From the NCBI RefSeq assembly GCF_900105125.1, contig NZ_LT629750.1:3100001-3164000 (forward strand): a stretch of DNA of 64,000 nt, given 5' to 3'. Source of the stretch: Bradyrhizobium canariense (lineage in GTDB: Bacteria > Pseudomonadota > Alphaproteobacteria > Rhizobiales > Xanthobacteraceae). Numbering within the stretch: the first letter of the stretch is position 1; each line of letters begins with the position of its first letter. The notes under the pieces were generated by a model. The model saw nothing but the letters and a program-made list of their open reading frames with translations. It was not told where the DNA came from and searched no databases. The position numbers and the translations under genes were made by a program. Of this stretch, positions 33,460 to 43,232 are shown piece by piece.

Positions 33460-36201
33460 ATGAACTCTCAGGTCACGACCGGATCGCAGAGCGACTTCAC
33501 GCCTTGGCATGCCGTCGCAGCGGATGAAGTAATCCGCCGTCTCGATACTAACGTTCAGTCCGGTCTGTCTGCGGCCAATGTTCAGCAACGACTCGAGGAG
33601 TACGGCCATAACAGGCTCCCGGAGGGGCGCAAGCAAGGGCCGTTCAAGCGGTTCTTGCTGCAGTTCAATAACATCCTCGTCTATGTTTTGCTTGGCGCGG
33701 GCTTCGTCAAGCTGATGGTTGGCCTGTGGCTCGATGCGTCGATCATCTTGGCTGTTGTTGTTCTCAATGCATTGCTCGGCTTTTTCCAGGAAGGAAAAGC
33801 CGAGAAGGCCTTGGACTCGATCCGAAACATGTTGTCTGCCGAAGCCCGAACCGTGCGCGGCGGCGAGACCCGTTTGGTTCCGTCCGAGGATCTGGTCCCC
33901 GGTGACATCGTGCTTCTCGAATCCGGCGACAAGATCCCGGCGGATTTGCGCCTGATCGACGTAAAGAACCTGCGGACCGAAGAGGCTGCCCTCACCGGCG
34001 AGTCGGTCCCCATCGACAAGACCACGGAGCCGGTCGCTGAACGTGCAACCGTCGGGGATCGAGAAGGAATGGCTTTCTCAGGAACGCTGGTCGCCTCCGG
34101 ACGCGGCACCGGTATTGTCGTCGCAACAGGCGACAATACCGAACTAGGCCGTATCAACCAGATGATGGCGGCCGTCAGCGCGCTCGAAACGCCGCTGCTG
34201 CGTCAGATCAAGAAATTTGGATACGCGATCACCGCGGTGATCGGCGTGGTGAGCGTCATCGTGTTTGCCTTCGGCAGATGGGTGCGGGAGATGCCCTTTG
34301 TGGAAATCTTCCAGGCCGTGGTCAGTATCGCCGTGTCGGTTATTCCAGAAGGCTTGCCGGCTCTCATTACCGTTACGTTGGCGATCGGCGTTCAGCGGAT
34401 GGCCCAACGCAATGCCATCATCCGGCGCCTCCCCGCCGTCGAGACACTTGGATCGGTGTCCCGCATTTGCTCCGACAAGACCGGTACGCTCACACTCATG
34501 GAGATGATGGTCGTCTCGGCGGTCACGGGTGAAGCGGCCTACGGCATCACTGGCCAAGGCTACGCCGCAACAGGCCAAATTCTCAAAGATGGAAAGTCCG
34601 CCGACAAGGATCCGGTCTTGACGCTGATGGGCCGGGTGTCGGTGCTCTGCAACGATGCCGAACTGCTCGAACAAGACGGCGTCTGGAAAGTCGAGGGCGA
34701 TCCGACCGAGGGCGCGCTATATCCGTTTGCCGCGAAGATCGGACTTGACCGGCAGGCAGAGCAATCGGCATGTCGCCGGGTCGATATCATCCCGTTCGAA
34801 TCCGAACACAAGTTCATGGCCACCTTGAACGAGGATGCGGCCGGTAGGCAGATGCTTCTGGTCAAGGGCGCTCCGGAAATCATCCTGGAGAATTGCGACC
34901 GGCAGCAGGCCGACGAACCGGCGCCGATCCAGCGCGAATATTGGTTGCAGATGTCGGATAAGCTCGCCGCGCAAGGGGAACGCGTGCTGGCCATGGCATG
35001 GCAGGAGCACCCGGACGTCAAGGCCGGTAGCCTTGGTCCGGCAGATCTCCCGACGAATTTGGTCCTGCTCGGGTTGATTGGATTGCTTGATCCGCCACGC
35101 ACGGAAGCCATCGAAGCGGTCAAGGAGTGCCATGGAGGCGGTATCCGCGTCACGATGATCACCGGCGATCACAAGATTACCGCCGCAGCGATCGCCAAGA
35201 TGCTGGGTATTGGCGATGGGAAGACCGCCATCACCGGAGCCGAAATCGAGGATATGGATACCGCGACGCTACAGGAGCGGGTCCGGGACATCGACGTGTT
35301 TGCGCGGGCGAGCCCCGAGCACAAGCTCCGTCTGGTCAAGGCGATTCAGGCAAACAAGCAGGTCGTGGCGATGACCGGCGACGGGGTGAACGATGCGCCC
35401 GCGCTCAAGAAAGCCGACATCGGCGTTGCGATGGGAATCAAGGGCACCGAGGTCACCAAAGAGGCCGCCGAAATGGTGCTCGCCGACGACAACTTTGCCT
35501 CGATCACGGCAGCGGTCAAGGAAGGGCGCACGGTCTTCAATAACATCGAAAAGGCGATCTTGTTCATGTTGCCGACGAACGTGGCCCAGGGACTCGTGAT
35601 CATGGTTGCCATTTTCGTTGGATTCACGGCGCCGATCACGGCGCCTCAGATACTCTGGGTGAATATGGTGACGTCTGTGGCACTTGGACTCGTCGTCTCC
35701 TTCGAACCACACGAACTTGACGTCATGCAACGATCGCCGCGCGCGGTCGACCTTCCGATACTCGACGCTTTCGGAATTTGGCGTGTCATCTTTGTCGGCC
35801 TGGCGCTGCTCACACTTACCTTGTGGGCGTTCTTCTGGATGAAGCAAAATGGCGCATCGGATGCGCTTGCGCGAGCCGTTGCCGTCAACGCACTTGTCAT
35901 TGGTCAGATATTCTACCTGCTCAATAGCCGTTACAAGATCGGATCGTCGCTCTCCCTGAAGGCGCATCTGGACAATAAGTACTTGCCTCTGGGCATCGGC
36001 GCGGTCGTTATCTTGCAGCTTTTGTTTACCTACGCGCCGCCACTACAAGTCCTCTTTGAAACTGCAGCCATTCCACTCCGCATTTGGCCTTGGCTCTTGT
36101 TCGGCGGCTTCGTGTTCTTTTTCGTGGTAGAAGCGGAGAAACTGATCATCCGGCTAACGCGTTCGCCGGAAGGCGTAGCTGCGGCAGTCCGAGCCCCCTA
36201 A
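33460..36201 (+). CDS. P-type cation-transporting ATPase (P2 type)
   Basis: A 913-residue pump. It has an N-terminal cation-ATPase domain (residues about 10-75), the TGES actuator loop near 180, and the M4 PEGLPALITVTLAIG ion site. The phosphorylated D339 lies in CSDKTGTLT. KGAPE in the nucleotide domain, MITGDHKITA, the TGDGVNDAP hinge and a six-helix C-terminal cluster follow. It most resembles SERCA/PMR1-type Ca2+ or Na+ pumps; the ion is not certain. The ATG at 33460 has GGAG upstream; an earlier one at 33436 does not. Confidence 0.92.
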   Translation: MNSQVTTGSQSDFTPWHAVAADEVIRRLDTNVQSGLSAANVQQRLEEYGHNRLPEGRKQGPFKRFLLQFNNILVYVLLGAGFVKLMVGLWLDASIILAVVVLNALLGFFQEGKAEKALDSIRNMLSAEARTVRGGETRLVPSEDLVPGDIVLLESGDKIPADLRLIDVKNLRTEEAALTGESVPIDKTTEPVAERATVGDREGMAFSGTLVASGRGTGIVVATGDNTELGRINQMMAAVSALETPLLRQIKKFGYAITAVIGVVSVIVFAFGRWVREMPFVEIFQAVVSIAVSVIPEGLPALITVTLAIGVQRMAQRNAIIRRLPAVETLGSVSRICSDKTGTLTLMEMMVVSAVTGEAAYGITGQGYAATGQILKDGKSADKDPVLTLMGRVSVLCNDAELLEQDGVWKVEGDPTEGALYPFAAKIGLDRQAEQSACRRVDIIPFESEHKFMATLNEDAAGRQMLLVKGAPEIILENCDRQQADEPAPIQREYWLQMSDKLAAQGERVLAMAWQEHPDVKAGSLGPADLPTNLVLLGLIGLLDPPRTEAIEAVKECHGGGIRVTMITGDHKITAAAIAKMLGIGDGKTAITGAEIEDMDTATLQERVRDIDVFARASPEHKLRLVKAIQANKQVVAMTGDGVNDAPALKKADIGVAMGIKGTEVTKEAAEMVLADDNFASITAAVKEGRTVFNNIEKAILFMLPTNVAQGLVIMVAIFVGFTAPITAPQILWVNMVTSVALGLVVSFEPHELDVMQRSPRAVDLPILDAFGIWRVIFVGLALLTLTLWAFFWMKQNGASDALARAVAVNALVIGQIFYLLNSRYKIGSSLSLKAHLDNKYLPLGIGAVVILQLLFTYAPPLQVLFETAAIPLRIWPWLLFGGFVFFFVVEAEKLIIRLTRSPEGVAAAVRAP

Positions 36202-36273
36202 CGTTGAATGGTGTTGGGTGGAGGAACCTTAACCGGTAGTGAGCCTCAATAATCTCAAAGAAAGGAACTGGAG

Positions 36274-36492
36274 ATGAACGCAAGGAAGATGCTCAGTGTT
36301 CTGACCATTGGCGGAATTATTGTTCTGGCGGGACCGCCCCCAGCTGCCAAAGCCGTGTCGCCAATCGATCCGAACCCCTTTTGGGCCTCTTTCGGGAAAA
36401 TGACGACCGAAGTATCTTCGCGCAGTCACGTTAAGCATCGCCAATGGCGTCATCGCGGCGGCCGGCATCCATTCTACGGCAGTGGCCACTAG
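36274..36492 (+). CDS. Small exported basic protein
   Basis: A 72-residue protein. AAGGA lies seven bases before the ATG. The signal peptide (VLTIGGIIVLAGPPPAAKA) is followed by a His/Arg-rich tail (SHVKHRQWRHRGGRHPFYG). It is unrelated to known families and close behind the ATPase gene, possibly co-transcribed. Confidence 0.6.
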   Translation: MNARKMLSVLTIGGIIVLAGPPPAAKAVSPIDPNPFWASFGKMTTEVSSRSHVKHRQWRHRGGRHPFYGSGH

Positions 36493-36808
36493 CGGGGGGC
36501 GCCGGGATTTCCTGGACGGAGTCATACCTTCCTGGCGCCGGATAGCGCGGCTTCGATCCCACAAACAACAAACTCGTTAGCGAACATATCCCCTCGCCCG
36601 TGTCATACGAACAGGAGAACGCTTCCCCGCCGTCCGATTCATGGAGCGTCCCTCAGACGCCTCGACCGGATGTCGGTCTCAGGTCGTGGAAGCACCATGC
36701 TGCCAATCGCCTTCCGCAACGGGCGGCGGACCTCAATCGACCGAAGGCTGCGCATGGCTCACTGTCCGGTCTGAATTAGCAACGCCGCCGTGGCATGGCC
36801 GACGTGCT
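36493..36808. other. Intergenic region
   Basis: No gene or signal recognised between the small exported protein and the convergent DUF6894 gene. Confidence 0.45.
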
Positions 36809-37012
36809 TCATGAAGCCGGGCATTCGAAAATACGGTGGCCCTTCTCGTCCACGACGAATACGAGATTTGACCGGCAGAACTCGCCCGCCTTGCTCAATT
36901 CAGTAGCGAGGAATTTAGCCTGATCTATAACTTGCTCTGGACTCGAAAGGCGGTTTCCCACTTCATCGGAAAAGACTTTCGGGCCGTCGCAGATATGGAA
37001 AAAGTATCGCAT
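36809..37012 (-). CDS. DUF6894-type small protein
   Basis: A 67-residue protein with the MRYFFHICDGPKVFSDEVGN start typical of DUF6894 proteins, abundant in bradyrhizobia. The middle is alpha-helical and it ends with DEKGHRIFE. It begins seven bases after the stop of the membrane-protein gene at 37020, so the two form a tight operon. Function unknown. Confidence 0.8.
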   Translation of the reverse strand: MRYFFHICDGPKVFSDEVGNRLSSPEQVIDQAKFLATELSKAGEFCRSNLVFVVDEKGHRIFECPAS

Positions 37013-37019
37013 GGCAGCG

Positions 37020-37538
37020 TTAGCGGAGCCGGAACGAGACGCGTTCTAGCGTCTGAGAGGCTCTCACTTCCTGAAAGTGACTGCGGACGGCGTACCGGGC
37101 GAGACGTCTCCAGCGTCGCGCCGACTGCCATGGCTCAAACGATTCCAGCAATTCCATGGCCTGCGAGTACTTCCCATATGTCCAGGCGAATGCGCGTATC
37201 GAGATGAGCTTATCGCGGGTTATGCTAAGGAGGCGTTCGACGAGCACAAGCTTTAGAACTTCGCCTACGACAATCACAATCATCCCCACCGCCATGTGGC
37301 CCGTACCAATCAGATAAACGGCAACCGGCTTGACGGGTTCGAGAACGATCAGAGGCACAGCGAACAAGGCTAGGGTGGGATAAGGGTGCAACGAAACTAT
37401 CCGGACGCGAAGACTTCCGAATATCCAGTGTGCGGCAATCCGGTTGACGAAAGGTCGAACAACCGTCACGAAGACTGCATCCACAAGGAAGTAGATAGCC
37501 GCCAGTACGAATGTTGCGGATTTAAAAATTCGGTTCAT
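37020..37538 (-). CDS. Membrane protein of unknown function
   Basis: A 172-residue protein. GGAG lies six bases before the ATG. Hydrophobic segments lie at about residues 5-30, 53-72 and 78-102, followed by a cytoplasmic basic helix (AFAWTYGKYSQAMELLESF, then RRWRRLARYAVR). It is the first gene of a two-gene unit with the DUF6894 protein. Related proteins are conserved in bradyrhizobia without known role. Confidence 0.72.
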   Translation of the reverse strand: MNRIFKSATFVLAAIYFLVDAVFVTVVRPFVNRIAAHWIFGSLRVRIVSLHPYPTLALFAVPLIVLEPVKPVAVYLIGTGHMAVGMIVIVVGEVLKLVLVERLLSITRDKLISIRAFAWTYGKYSQAMELLESFEPWQSARRWRRLARYAVRSHFQEVRASQTLERVSFRLR

Positions 37539-37828
37539 ATGAATCTCCGAACAACCACGCCTGAATAAGTTGCGGGTTCGAACGTTCGCTGGAGATAGGT
37601 TCCGACGTATTACGCCAGGCTGGCTAGTGGATTAATCTCTTGTAACAAAACGCAAACCCGGCGAGACAAAACGCCGCGTTGAATTCGCCGGTGCGCTGGG
37701 TCGTATGACGCCCCTGCTAGGGTGGCGGCGGGCACTTCGTGGGGAGGCTGTCGTCGCTACCACGACCAATCCGCGTCGATGGAGCGTGGCGGCGCCGATC
37801 CAACCACTCGAACAACTTTGCGCGTCGT
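37539..37828. other. Intergenic region
   Basis: No gene recognised. A long minus-strand frame here continues antisense-shifted from the next gene and looks like a shadow. Confidence 0.45.
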
Positions 37829-38374
37829 TCAGGATTCCTTCCGGCTTGACCAGAAGGTCATGCCAATGCCAACCACGAAGGCAGCAGCAAGAATGACAAA
37901 GAGCATGGATTGCTTGACCCACGAGACCGCCGGGACGGCGAGAGCCAAGACGAACCCGAGAAAGCACAGTTCGAGCGAAGCTAGATTGAGCCCGGCCAGA
38001 AAACAGCCGAGCGCCAGCAACATCAGAAGGACCAGGCTGGTGGCTGGCGCTGGCAGCAATTGCTGAACACCGGTCAGCAACATAATGTTCATGGCAACGA
38101 GGACGGCAACCCAGTGAACAGTCTGGGTCCAAATCAGCCGGACTCGCGCTTGCTTGTCTTTGGGCTTGTCCCATTCGGTGAAAATACACACTCCACCGGA
38201 TATCAGGGCTAGCAACTCCCAGTAACCAGCAAGAGGCTTTTGCGCCATATTCGAGTAGGCCACGCCGGCGAGCGCCAGTGCCAAGACCAGCAGATAGGGT
38301 ACACGCCGGCGCCAAGCATTGGCGTTGCCGGAATCGCCCGGGGCAGTCTCTTCCCGCAAATTGTCTTCACTCAT
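37829..38374 (-). CDS. Five-helix membrane protein of unknown function
   Basis: A 181-residue protein with a hydrophilic start (MSEDNLREETAPGDSGNA) and five hydrophobic helices, including WELLALISGGVCIFTEW and a LLPAPATSLVLLMLLALGC stretch. GGGGGTGAT precedes the ATG at 38374; an ATG at 38386 is also possible. No family recognised. Confidence 0.7.
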   Translation of the reverse strand: MSEDNLREETAPGDSGNANAWRRRVPYLLVLALALAGVAYSNMAQKPLAGYWELLALISGGVCIFTEWDKPKDKQARVRLIWTQTVHWVAVLVAMNIMLLTGVQQLLPAPATSLVLLMLLALGCFLAGLNLASLELCFLGFVLALAVPAVSWVKQSMLFVILAAAFVVGIGMTFWSSRKES

Positions 38375-38849
38375 GATCACCCCCATTTGGATTTGCGGGC
38401 TTCAGATCTTCATTTCGTAATCCTGCCGCCCCCGCCTTCCGCTTGATCCTGCACCAAGCCATCTTGTCGACTGTTCATGCCCGACAATGGACCGAATCTG
38501 CGGCGGATCCGCTCGGCATGGAGCTTCCTGAAGCAAACAACAGTCCAGTCACCATGGTCGCGAGACTTGGCACAATTGCGTCAAATTGCAACTCGGCGCG
38601 GCTTCGTCCGTCACGGCGGCGTCGATGCTCCGACCCGCTCCAAACTAACATCCACCGTGGGCCACCTGACAAAGAGCAGCATTGACTGAAACAACATCGC
38701 CGTTGCATTCAATAACCGTGCGAACTTGATCGTCGAGCGCTTCGCGAGGAGTGGAGAGCGACGGCAACGCATGTTGTCGATTTGGCTGTTCGTCCTGTGA
38801 GGAATTTGGCGCGCAATCGTAAGAATTTGAACGTTTTGAGGAGCAACTG
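38375..38849. other. Divergent intergenic region
   Basis: No gene recognised. It holds promoters for the membrane protein and for the small exported protein at 38850; the T/A-rich stretch near 38810-38840 fits the latter. Confidence 0.45.
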
Positions 38850-39134
38850 ATGAAGCGTAGCCTGGCGTTGCTATTTTCCCTGGCGCTGGCCACGACAATT
38901 CCCTTGGCCGATGCGCTCGCGCAAAGTTCGCCGGGACGCGGCGCGGTAGGCGGCGCGATCATCGGAGGCGCCGTCGGTGGTCGCCGGGGGGCCGTAATCG
39001 GCGCAACCGCCGGGGCCATCGCAGGAAGCCACGGACGGCATTGGCATAGCCCCTATTATTGGCGCCATGGTCGTTGCTGGGTTCGTTCGCGACATGGCGC
39101 ATCGCATCCGGTAGCGAACCGCTATTGCCGCTGA
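38850..39134 (+). CDS. Small exported glycine-zipper protein
   Basis: A 94-residue protein. GAGGAG lies six bases before the ATG. The signal peptide ends ALAQS. Glycine-zipper repeats (GAVGGAIIGGAVGGRRGAVI then GATAGAIAGSHG) are followed by an aromatic Cys-containing tail (YYWRHGRCWVRSRHG, NRYCR). It parallels the protein at 26277 and may insert in or coat the outer membrane. Confidence 0.72.
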   Translation: MKRSLALLFSLALATTIPLADALAQSSPGRGAVGGAIIGGAVGGRRGAVIGATAGAIAGSHGRHWHSPYYWRHGRCWVRSRHGASHPVANRYCR

Positions 39135-39626
39135 CATCGATTTACCGACCGCGTTCCATCTTTCAGGCGACCTGGACCCCAGTCGGAAAGCTGAACGGGT
39201 TAAACGCAGCACGCGGAATTGTGCGAGGCCAGTTGTCATTACGGCGCACATATCAATCCGTCAGGATAAGCGAGATCAACGCCTGAGTGAGTCCCTTGCT
39301 TACTCTTTTGGTAGGGGCGATTAAGCGGGCGAAGCAGTTGGAGTCGGTTGCAGCATTACTTAGTGTTGGGCTGCTCTTTCGTTGTCGCGGACCGCATACG
39401 CCGGCCTGACACGCGACTGTCTCAACGCGTCTATTGATTCTTTGGTTCACTTATAACGCAAGCCACGCAGCGCCCACTCCGCCCGAAGACGGTACGGACA
39501 TATCGTCCGGCGTGCGTTCAAACGCCTCAGGGCAGCCACTCTTCATCACATGCACAATGACGGATGCGTGGCGAGCAAAATGGCAGAGGGGATTCGAACG
39601 TGAGCATGACGTGAAAGGAACAGATA
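39135..39626. other. Intergenic region
   Basis: No gene recognised on either strand. AAGGAAC near 39616 is the ribosome site of the P450 gene. Confidence 0.45.
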
Positions 39627-41243
39627 ATGGAACGGAACATAATGAACCGTCGTACGGTTCTTAAGGGAAGCGCCGCTACCGTTGGCTTGTTGGGAAGCGG
39701 CGCATCCGCCTCAATGGTGGCGGGCGTGGAGCAGGCATCTGCTGATACGCCGCCGTCATCACTTCCGGATCAAATTGAAGCTGCGTTTCAACGCTTTCGC
39801 GAAGCCATTCCAGCCAACTTCGATCACGAGTACGTCGAGAAGGCCGTCAAACCGTTCTTCCTGACGAGCTTTTACGAAGGTGAGCGTCCGATGCTGCCGA
39901 TGATCGACGTCACCTTCAGTAAGCAAAACGCGCTGCCTTACGACCTTTGGGGCCTCATTACCCGCGACTGGCGACCAACCCCCGAAGACGGCGTGACGGT
40001 CTTTTTGGAAGGTCTTGAGAAACGTGGTCCCAATAATCTCCGCAAGAGGATCTACTTCGCGGGGGTGACGCCGGACCTTTACAAGCCGGCGTATAGCGCG
40101 AAGGTCGTTGCTTTCTTCGACAAACTCATGGACCAGAAATTCGCCAACAAGCCGTTCATGCGGCATTACCTCGATTATTATTTTGACCTCTATTGGGACC
40201 TTCACCTTGGGGTGGCCCCGGAGGCTATTCCCTTCGAAGTGCGGCAGATTGGCGAAGCATTCAATACGGTTCTTGCCTACAGGAATCCTCTGCTGCCGAT
40301 CACGTATGATAACTACATGATCGTCCGGGAGCGCCTCGACTTTCTGAAGTCGTGGATCGATGATCGACTCGTCGACATTGAAAGTGGCAAAACCAAGAAT
40401 CCCGAAAAGACGATAGCCTGGTATTGGTTGAAGAACGCCGGCGACGGCCGTTACTTTGCGAAGAAGGACGTCGTGTTCGAGTGTTTCCACAATTTCGTGG
40501 CACTCAGCCAGTGGGGCAACTCGATCTTCGGGATCATGTCGCGGTTGTCCGAAGACGGCGGCGATCAAGCTGTGCGAGCATCCTTTCAGAAGACGATGAG
40601 CGGAAACTTCGATAACGCCAGCGGTGCCCCTTTCTCGCCGCTGGAATTGTTCGTCATGGAGCTATTCCGTGTCATATCGCCGAACGGCGGCAGCATCTCG
40701 GCTATCCAGGATGCGCGAACGAGCGCTTATGGCGCGTCTCCGCAGCGAAAGTTTGGCTTTCCCATGGAGCGCCACAGCTACATCAGCACACCCCACACGA
40801 GTACCAGCCTTGACCCGGTCCACTGGAAGGACCCGAATGCTTTCGATCCATCAAGGTATCTTGGCGTTCCTACCAGCGCCCAGATTACTGAAGACAAGTG
40901 CCAGCAGATCGGCCTCGCGCGATGTCCATTTGAGATCACAAATTTCGAGGTCAAGGACGGACGCAAGGCAAACATCACGAATAGCGGTTTTGGCACGGTT
41001 TTCGGTGTTGTCGACGGCAAGAGCCTTCCGGTTTGTGATTACGCTGGCTTCGCACCATTCGGCTTCGGATACCGACGGTGTCCGGGTGAGCAGTTGACGA
41101 TTCAGGTCTTCGAGGATTTCCTCCGCAAGGTCTGGCGCGACAAGATCGTCTTCCGCAAGCTCGACCTGGCCAACGCAGGCCAGGTTCCGATCGGCCCGAC
41201 TGCTGTGATCGAAGACGATCTCGGATTCACCAGGTCGGCCTAG
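39627..41243 (+). CDS. Tat-signal cytochrome P450-like heme protein
   Basis: A 538-residue protein. A twin-arginine signal (NRRTVLKG, then a hydrophobic run to ASADT, about residues 7-40) predicts export of the folded protein. The heme-thiolate loop FGFGYRRCPGE carries axial C485. A candidate K-helix ExxR is at E345-R348, and the meander-like HWKDPNAFDPSRY follows. The expected I-helix (ECFHNFVALSQWGNS) lacks the usual AGx(D/E)T. About 60 residues are inserted before the heme loop. No ferredoxin or reductase gene is nearby. It may act with peroxides rather than NADPH. An ATG at 39642 is an alternative start. Confidence 0.8.
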   Translation: MERNIMNRRTVLKGSAATVGLLGSGASASMVAGVEQASADTPPSSLPDQIEAAFQRFREAIPANFDHEYVEKAVKPFFLTSFYEGERPMLPMIDVTFSKQNALPYDLWGLITRDWRPTPEDGVTVFLEGLEKRGPNNLRKRIYFAGVTPDLYKPAYSAKVVAFFDKLMDQKFANKPFMRHYLDYYFDLYWDLHLGVAPEAIPFEVRQIGEAFNTVLAYRNPLLPITYDNYMIVRERLDFLKSWIDDRLVDIESGKTKNPEKTIAWYWLKNAGDGRYFAKKDVVFECFHNFVALSQWGNSIFGIMSRLSEDGGDQAVRASFQKTMSGNFDNASGAPFSPLELFVMELFRVISPNGGSISAIQDARTSAYGASPQRKFGFPMERHSYISTPHTSTSLDPVHWKDPNAFDPSRYLGVPTSAQITEDKCQQIGLARCPFEITNFEVKDGRKANITNSGFGTVFGVVDGKSLPVCDYAGFAPFGFGYRRCPGEQLTIQVFEDFLRKVWRDKIVFRKLDLANAGQVPIGPTAVIEDDLGFTRSA

Positions 41244-41462
41244 TCATCGGCGCGGCAATTCCGTTCACGCGTGCTGCATCAGCGCGGGCGCCGGCACAGC
41301 ACGGTGGCAGGTCCAGTTCTTGCGCTTTTGGCGATGCCGGGGACGGACCTTCTCGGCTTTCGCTTCGGAAGCATGCAAATAAACGGCCGAATGACTTTAA
41401 CGAGGTGCCCCGTGCAAAAGGCGAGTCGACATGGCGCGGATCGAGCAAGGTCGAAGGCTCGA

Positions 41463-41690
41463 TCAACGCGGCTGGAGTTTCTCGATCCCGGTTTGAAGGT
41501 TTATCAGGCGATGATTGATCGATTTCAGCTCTTCAAGCGAAGCGTCGACTTCAAATGACGGTATCGCGGTGCCCAGGAAAATCACGCCGGACAACACCAG
41601 CAGGTCGAAATGCTTGCTGTCATAACGCAGGAGCGAGACAGCAGCTGCGATAAAGCAGGCGAGGCTTAGTACGCTCAGAAATATCGCCAA
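41463..41690 (-). CDS. Small membrane-anchored protein, TTG start
   Basis: A 75-residue protein. It starts with TTG at 41690, seven bases after AGGAG; no in-frame ATG lies near. Two hydrophobic stretches (FLSVLSLACFIAAAVSLL and LLVLSGVIFLGTAIPSF) lead to a helical tail (SLEELKSINHRLINLQTGIE) with coiled-coil character. Function unknown. Confidence 0.6.
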   Translation of the reverse strand: MAIFLSVLSLACFIAAAVSLLRYDSKHFDLLVLSGVIFLGTAIPSFEVDASLEELKSINHRLINLQTGIEKLQPR

Positions 41691-41771
41691 ATGCCTTCTC
41701 CTCGCCCGGTCTCAACGAAACCGGGCCATTGGCCTTGACCGCGGGTGCGATACCGCGACACCATCCGCCAC

Positions 41772-42242
41772 TTATCGCAGCGTCAGCCGGGCCACCCCGA
41801 GCGCCAGATTGACACCAACCTGGCCTTCGACCGACAGCGGCTGCAGGGAAATCGTGCGATGGGATCCGCCGACGAGTACGTTGGCGCCGAGGCCAACACC
41901 AAACGACGCGTTGCCGCTGGCGCCCACATAGGTTCCTCTCAGCGTCCCATATCCGACATGCGAGGTCGGTGCGAACACCCCCCAGAACAATCTTCCCCCG
42001 CCGGTGACCCCGACATCGAGGCCGATCCGGCTGATCGTGCCGCTGTAACTGTACTGCCGTCCCGTTGCATTCGACCGAAAGACACAGCGCAGATTCTGCC
42101 GCGAGCCAACGATCAATCCCACGCGCGGAGCAGCGTCACAGGTCAATCCTCCAACTCGAACAGGTTGGGCCTGCGCGAACGCCGGCCCTGCGAGAGCGAC
42201 CATGGACGCACATAGCACCGCTAAACGGCAGATTTTCGACAT
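41772..42242 (-). CDS. DUF992-family exported protein
   Basis: A 156-residue protein. GGAGAGA precedes the ATG. The signal peptide ends AFAQA. The DUF992 pattern is clear: VGGLTCDAAPRVGLIVGSRQ, LRCVFRSNATGRQYSYSG, GRLFWGVFAP, GTYVGASGNASFGVGLGANV. Two Cys probably pair. Widespread in Rhizobiales with unknown role, likely periplasmic. Confidence 0.85.
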   Translation of the reverse strand: MSKICRLAVLCASMVALAGPAFAQAQPVRVGGLTCDAAPRVGLIVGSRQNLRCVFRSNATGRQYSYSGTISRIGLDVGVTGGGRLFWGVFAPTSHVGYGTLRGTYVGASGNASFGVGLGANVLVGGSHRTISLQPLSVEGQVGVNLALGVARLTLR

Positions 42243-42559
42243 CTATCTCTCCAACAGTCTTTGATTATTGCTTCGGTGCACAAGTGCTGCATTGATGTCG
42301 GCATCGTCCCCCTGCAAGCCTCGAAAGTTGCGGCCACGGCTTCCACGGCCCTGCTTTCAGATCACGATGATATCCGACGGCGTCAACCAGATTTCGTTCG
42401 TCGAGAACTTCGATTGCGAGAACCCACTGCGTTAATGACCGAAGCAGTGCACGGCAATAGCCGAAACGCTGCCTGGCGCGCTGAGTGGTCCAGGCCGAAC
42501 GTTAGTCAGAAGGCGTTTGGTCAGCGGCCCTTTGTCGCCACCGGAGCGGCGACGCCCCG
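42243..42559. other. Intergenic region
   Basis: No gene recognised. It lies between the DUF992 promoter side and the 3' end of the TerB-like gene. Confidence 0.45.
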
Positions 42560-43045
42560 CTAAAAATGCCGGCCGGCAAGACCCGTGGACAAGACAGCGC
42601 GGTCGGGCGCAATTTGCCGACGAAGCTCGACCCGCTGTCGCGTAGTCACCCCCAGCAGATCGGAGACACGCCAGATGATATTGTCCTCGAGTTCAGTCAC
42701 TCTGCCGTCGGCATACACAACTTCCCACATCATCCGAACCAGCCGGCGGCGGCCTTCATCGTTCAGAAGCTGATTGAGCTGGCGGGTGAAGTGGTAGAGA
42801 TCGACAGCGGTCCGGTCGACCGCAGCCGATTCCTCAAGCAGCCTGGCGGTAGCCGGATCGTCCAGATCAAAATACGAGCTGAGAACGGCGTGAAGTTTCG
42901 CCCGTCTCGCCTGCGACATTTCGTTCTGAACGGTCGCTACACGCGTGAGCAATGCGGCGGTTACGAGCTGGAGCTTGCTGACCGCGGGGGCCTGCCGCTC
43001 GTGCTCCACGAGAGCCGAAATGAAAGTCTTGATGGATCCAAACAT
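42560..43045 (-). CDS. TerB-like (tellurite resistance TerB family) protein
   Basis: A 161-residue all-helical cytoplasmic protein. The TerB-type repeat MMWEVVYADGRVTELEDNII has the acidic DGxxxxxE metal-site pattern, with an earlier half-repeat (LVTAALLTRVATVQNEMSQAR). The ATG at 43045 (MFGSIKTF) fits the family; an ATG at 43117 with AGAGAAG upstream would add 24 basic residues. Function in metal or stress response is inferred. Confidence 0.75.
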   Translation of the reverse strand: MFGSIKTFISALVEHERQAPAVSKLQLVTAALLTRVATVQNEMSQARRAKLHAVLSSYFDLDDPATARLLEESAAVDRTAVDLYHFTRQLNQLLNDEGRRRLVRMMWEVVYADGRVTELEDNIIWRVSDLLGVTTRQRVELRRQIAPDRAVLSTGLAGRHF

Positions 43046-43232
43046 CGTCTGAGCAATCTTCGGTCGGCCGGCAAATGCCGGCCAGCGCCGGGAGCGCCTC
43101 GAACCTTCACGAGGCATCACCGTCTTCTCTCGCGGCAATCGAACGCCAGATGGCATTCGCGCGCGTTCAAGACAACCGGCTTACGAAACTTTAACATCGA
43201 CTGTCAGCGCCAATCCCGCGCTGCAAGACCGC

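Noticed and set aside
37632..38315. 227-codon minus-strand frame
   Set aside because: It overlaps a better membrane-protein gene in another frame; its composition is Arg/Ser-rich, shadow-like.
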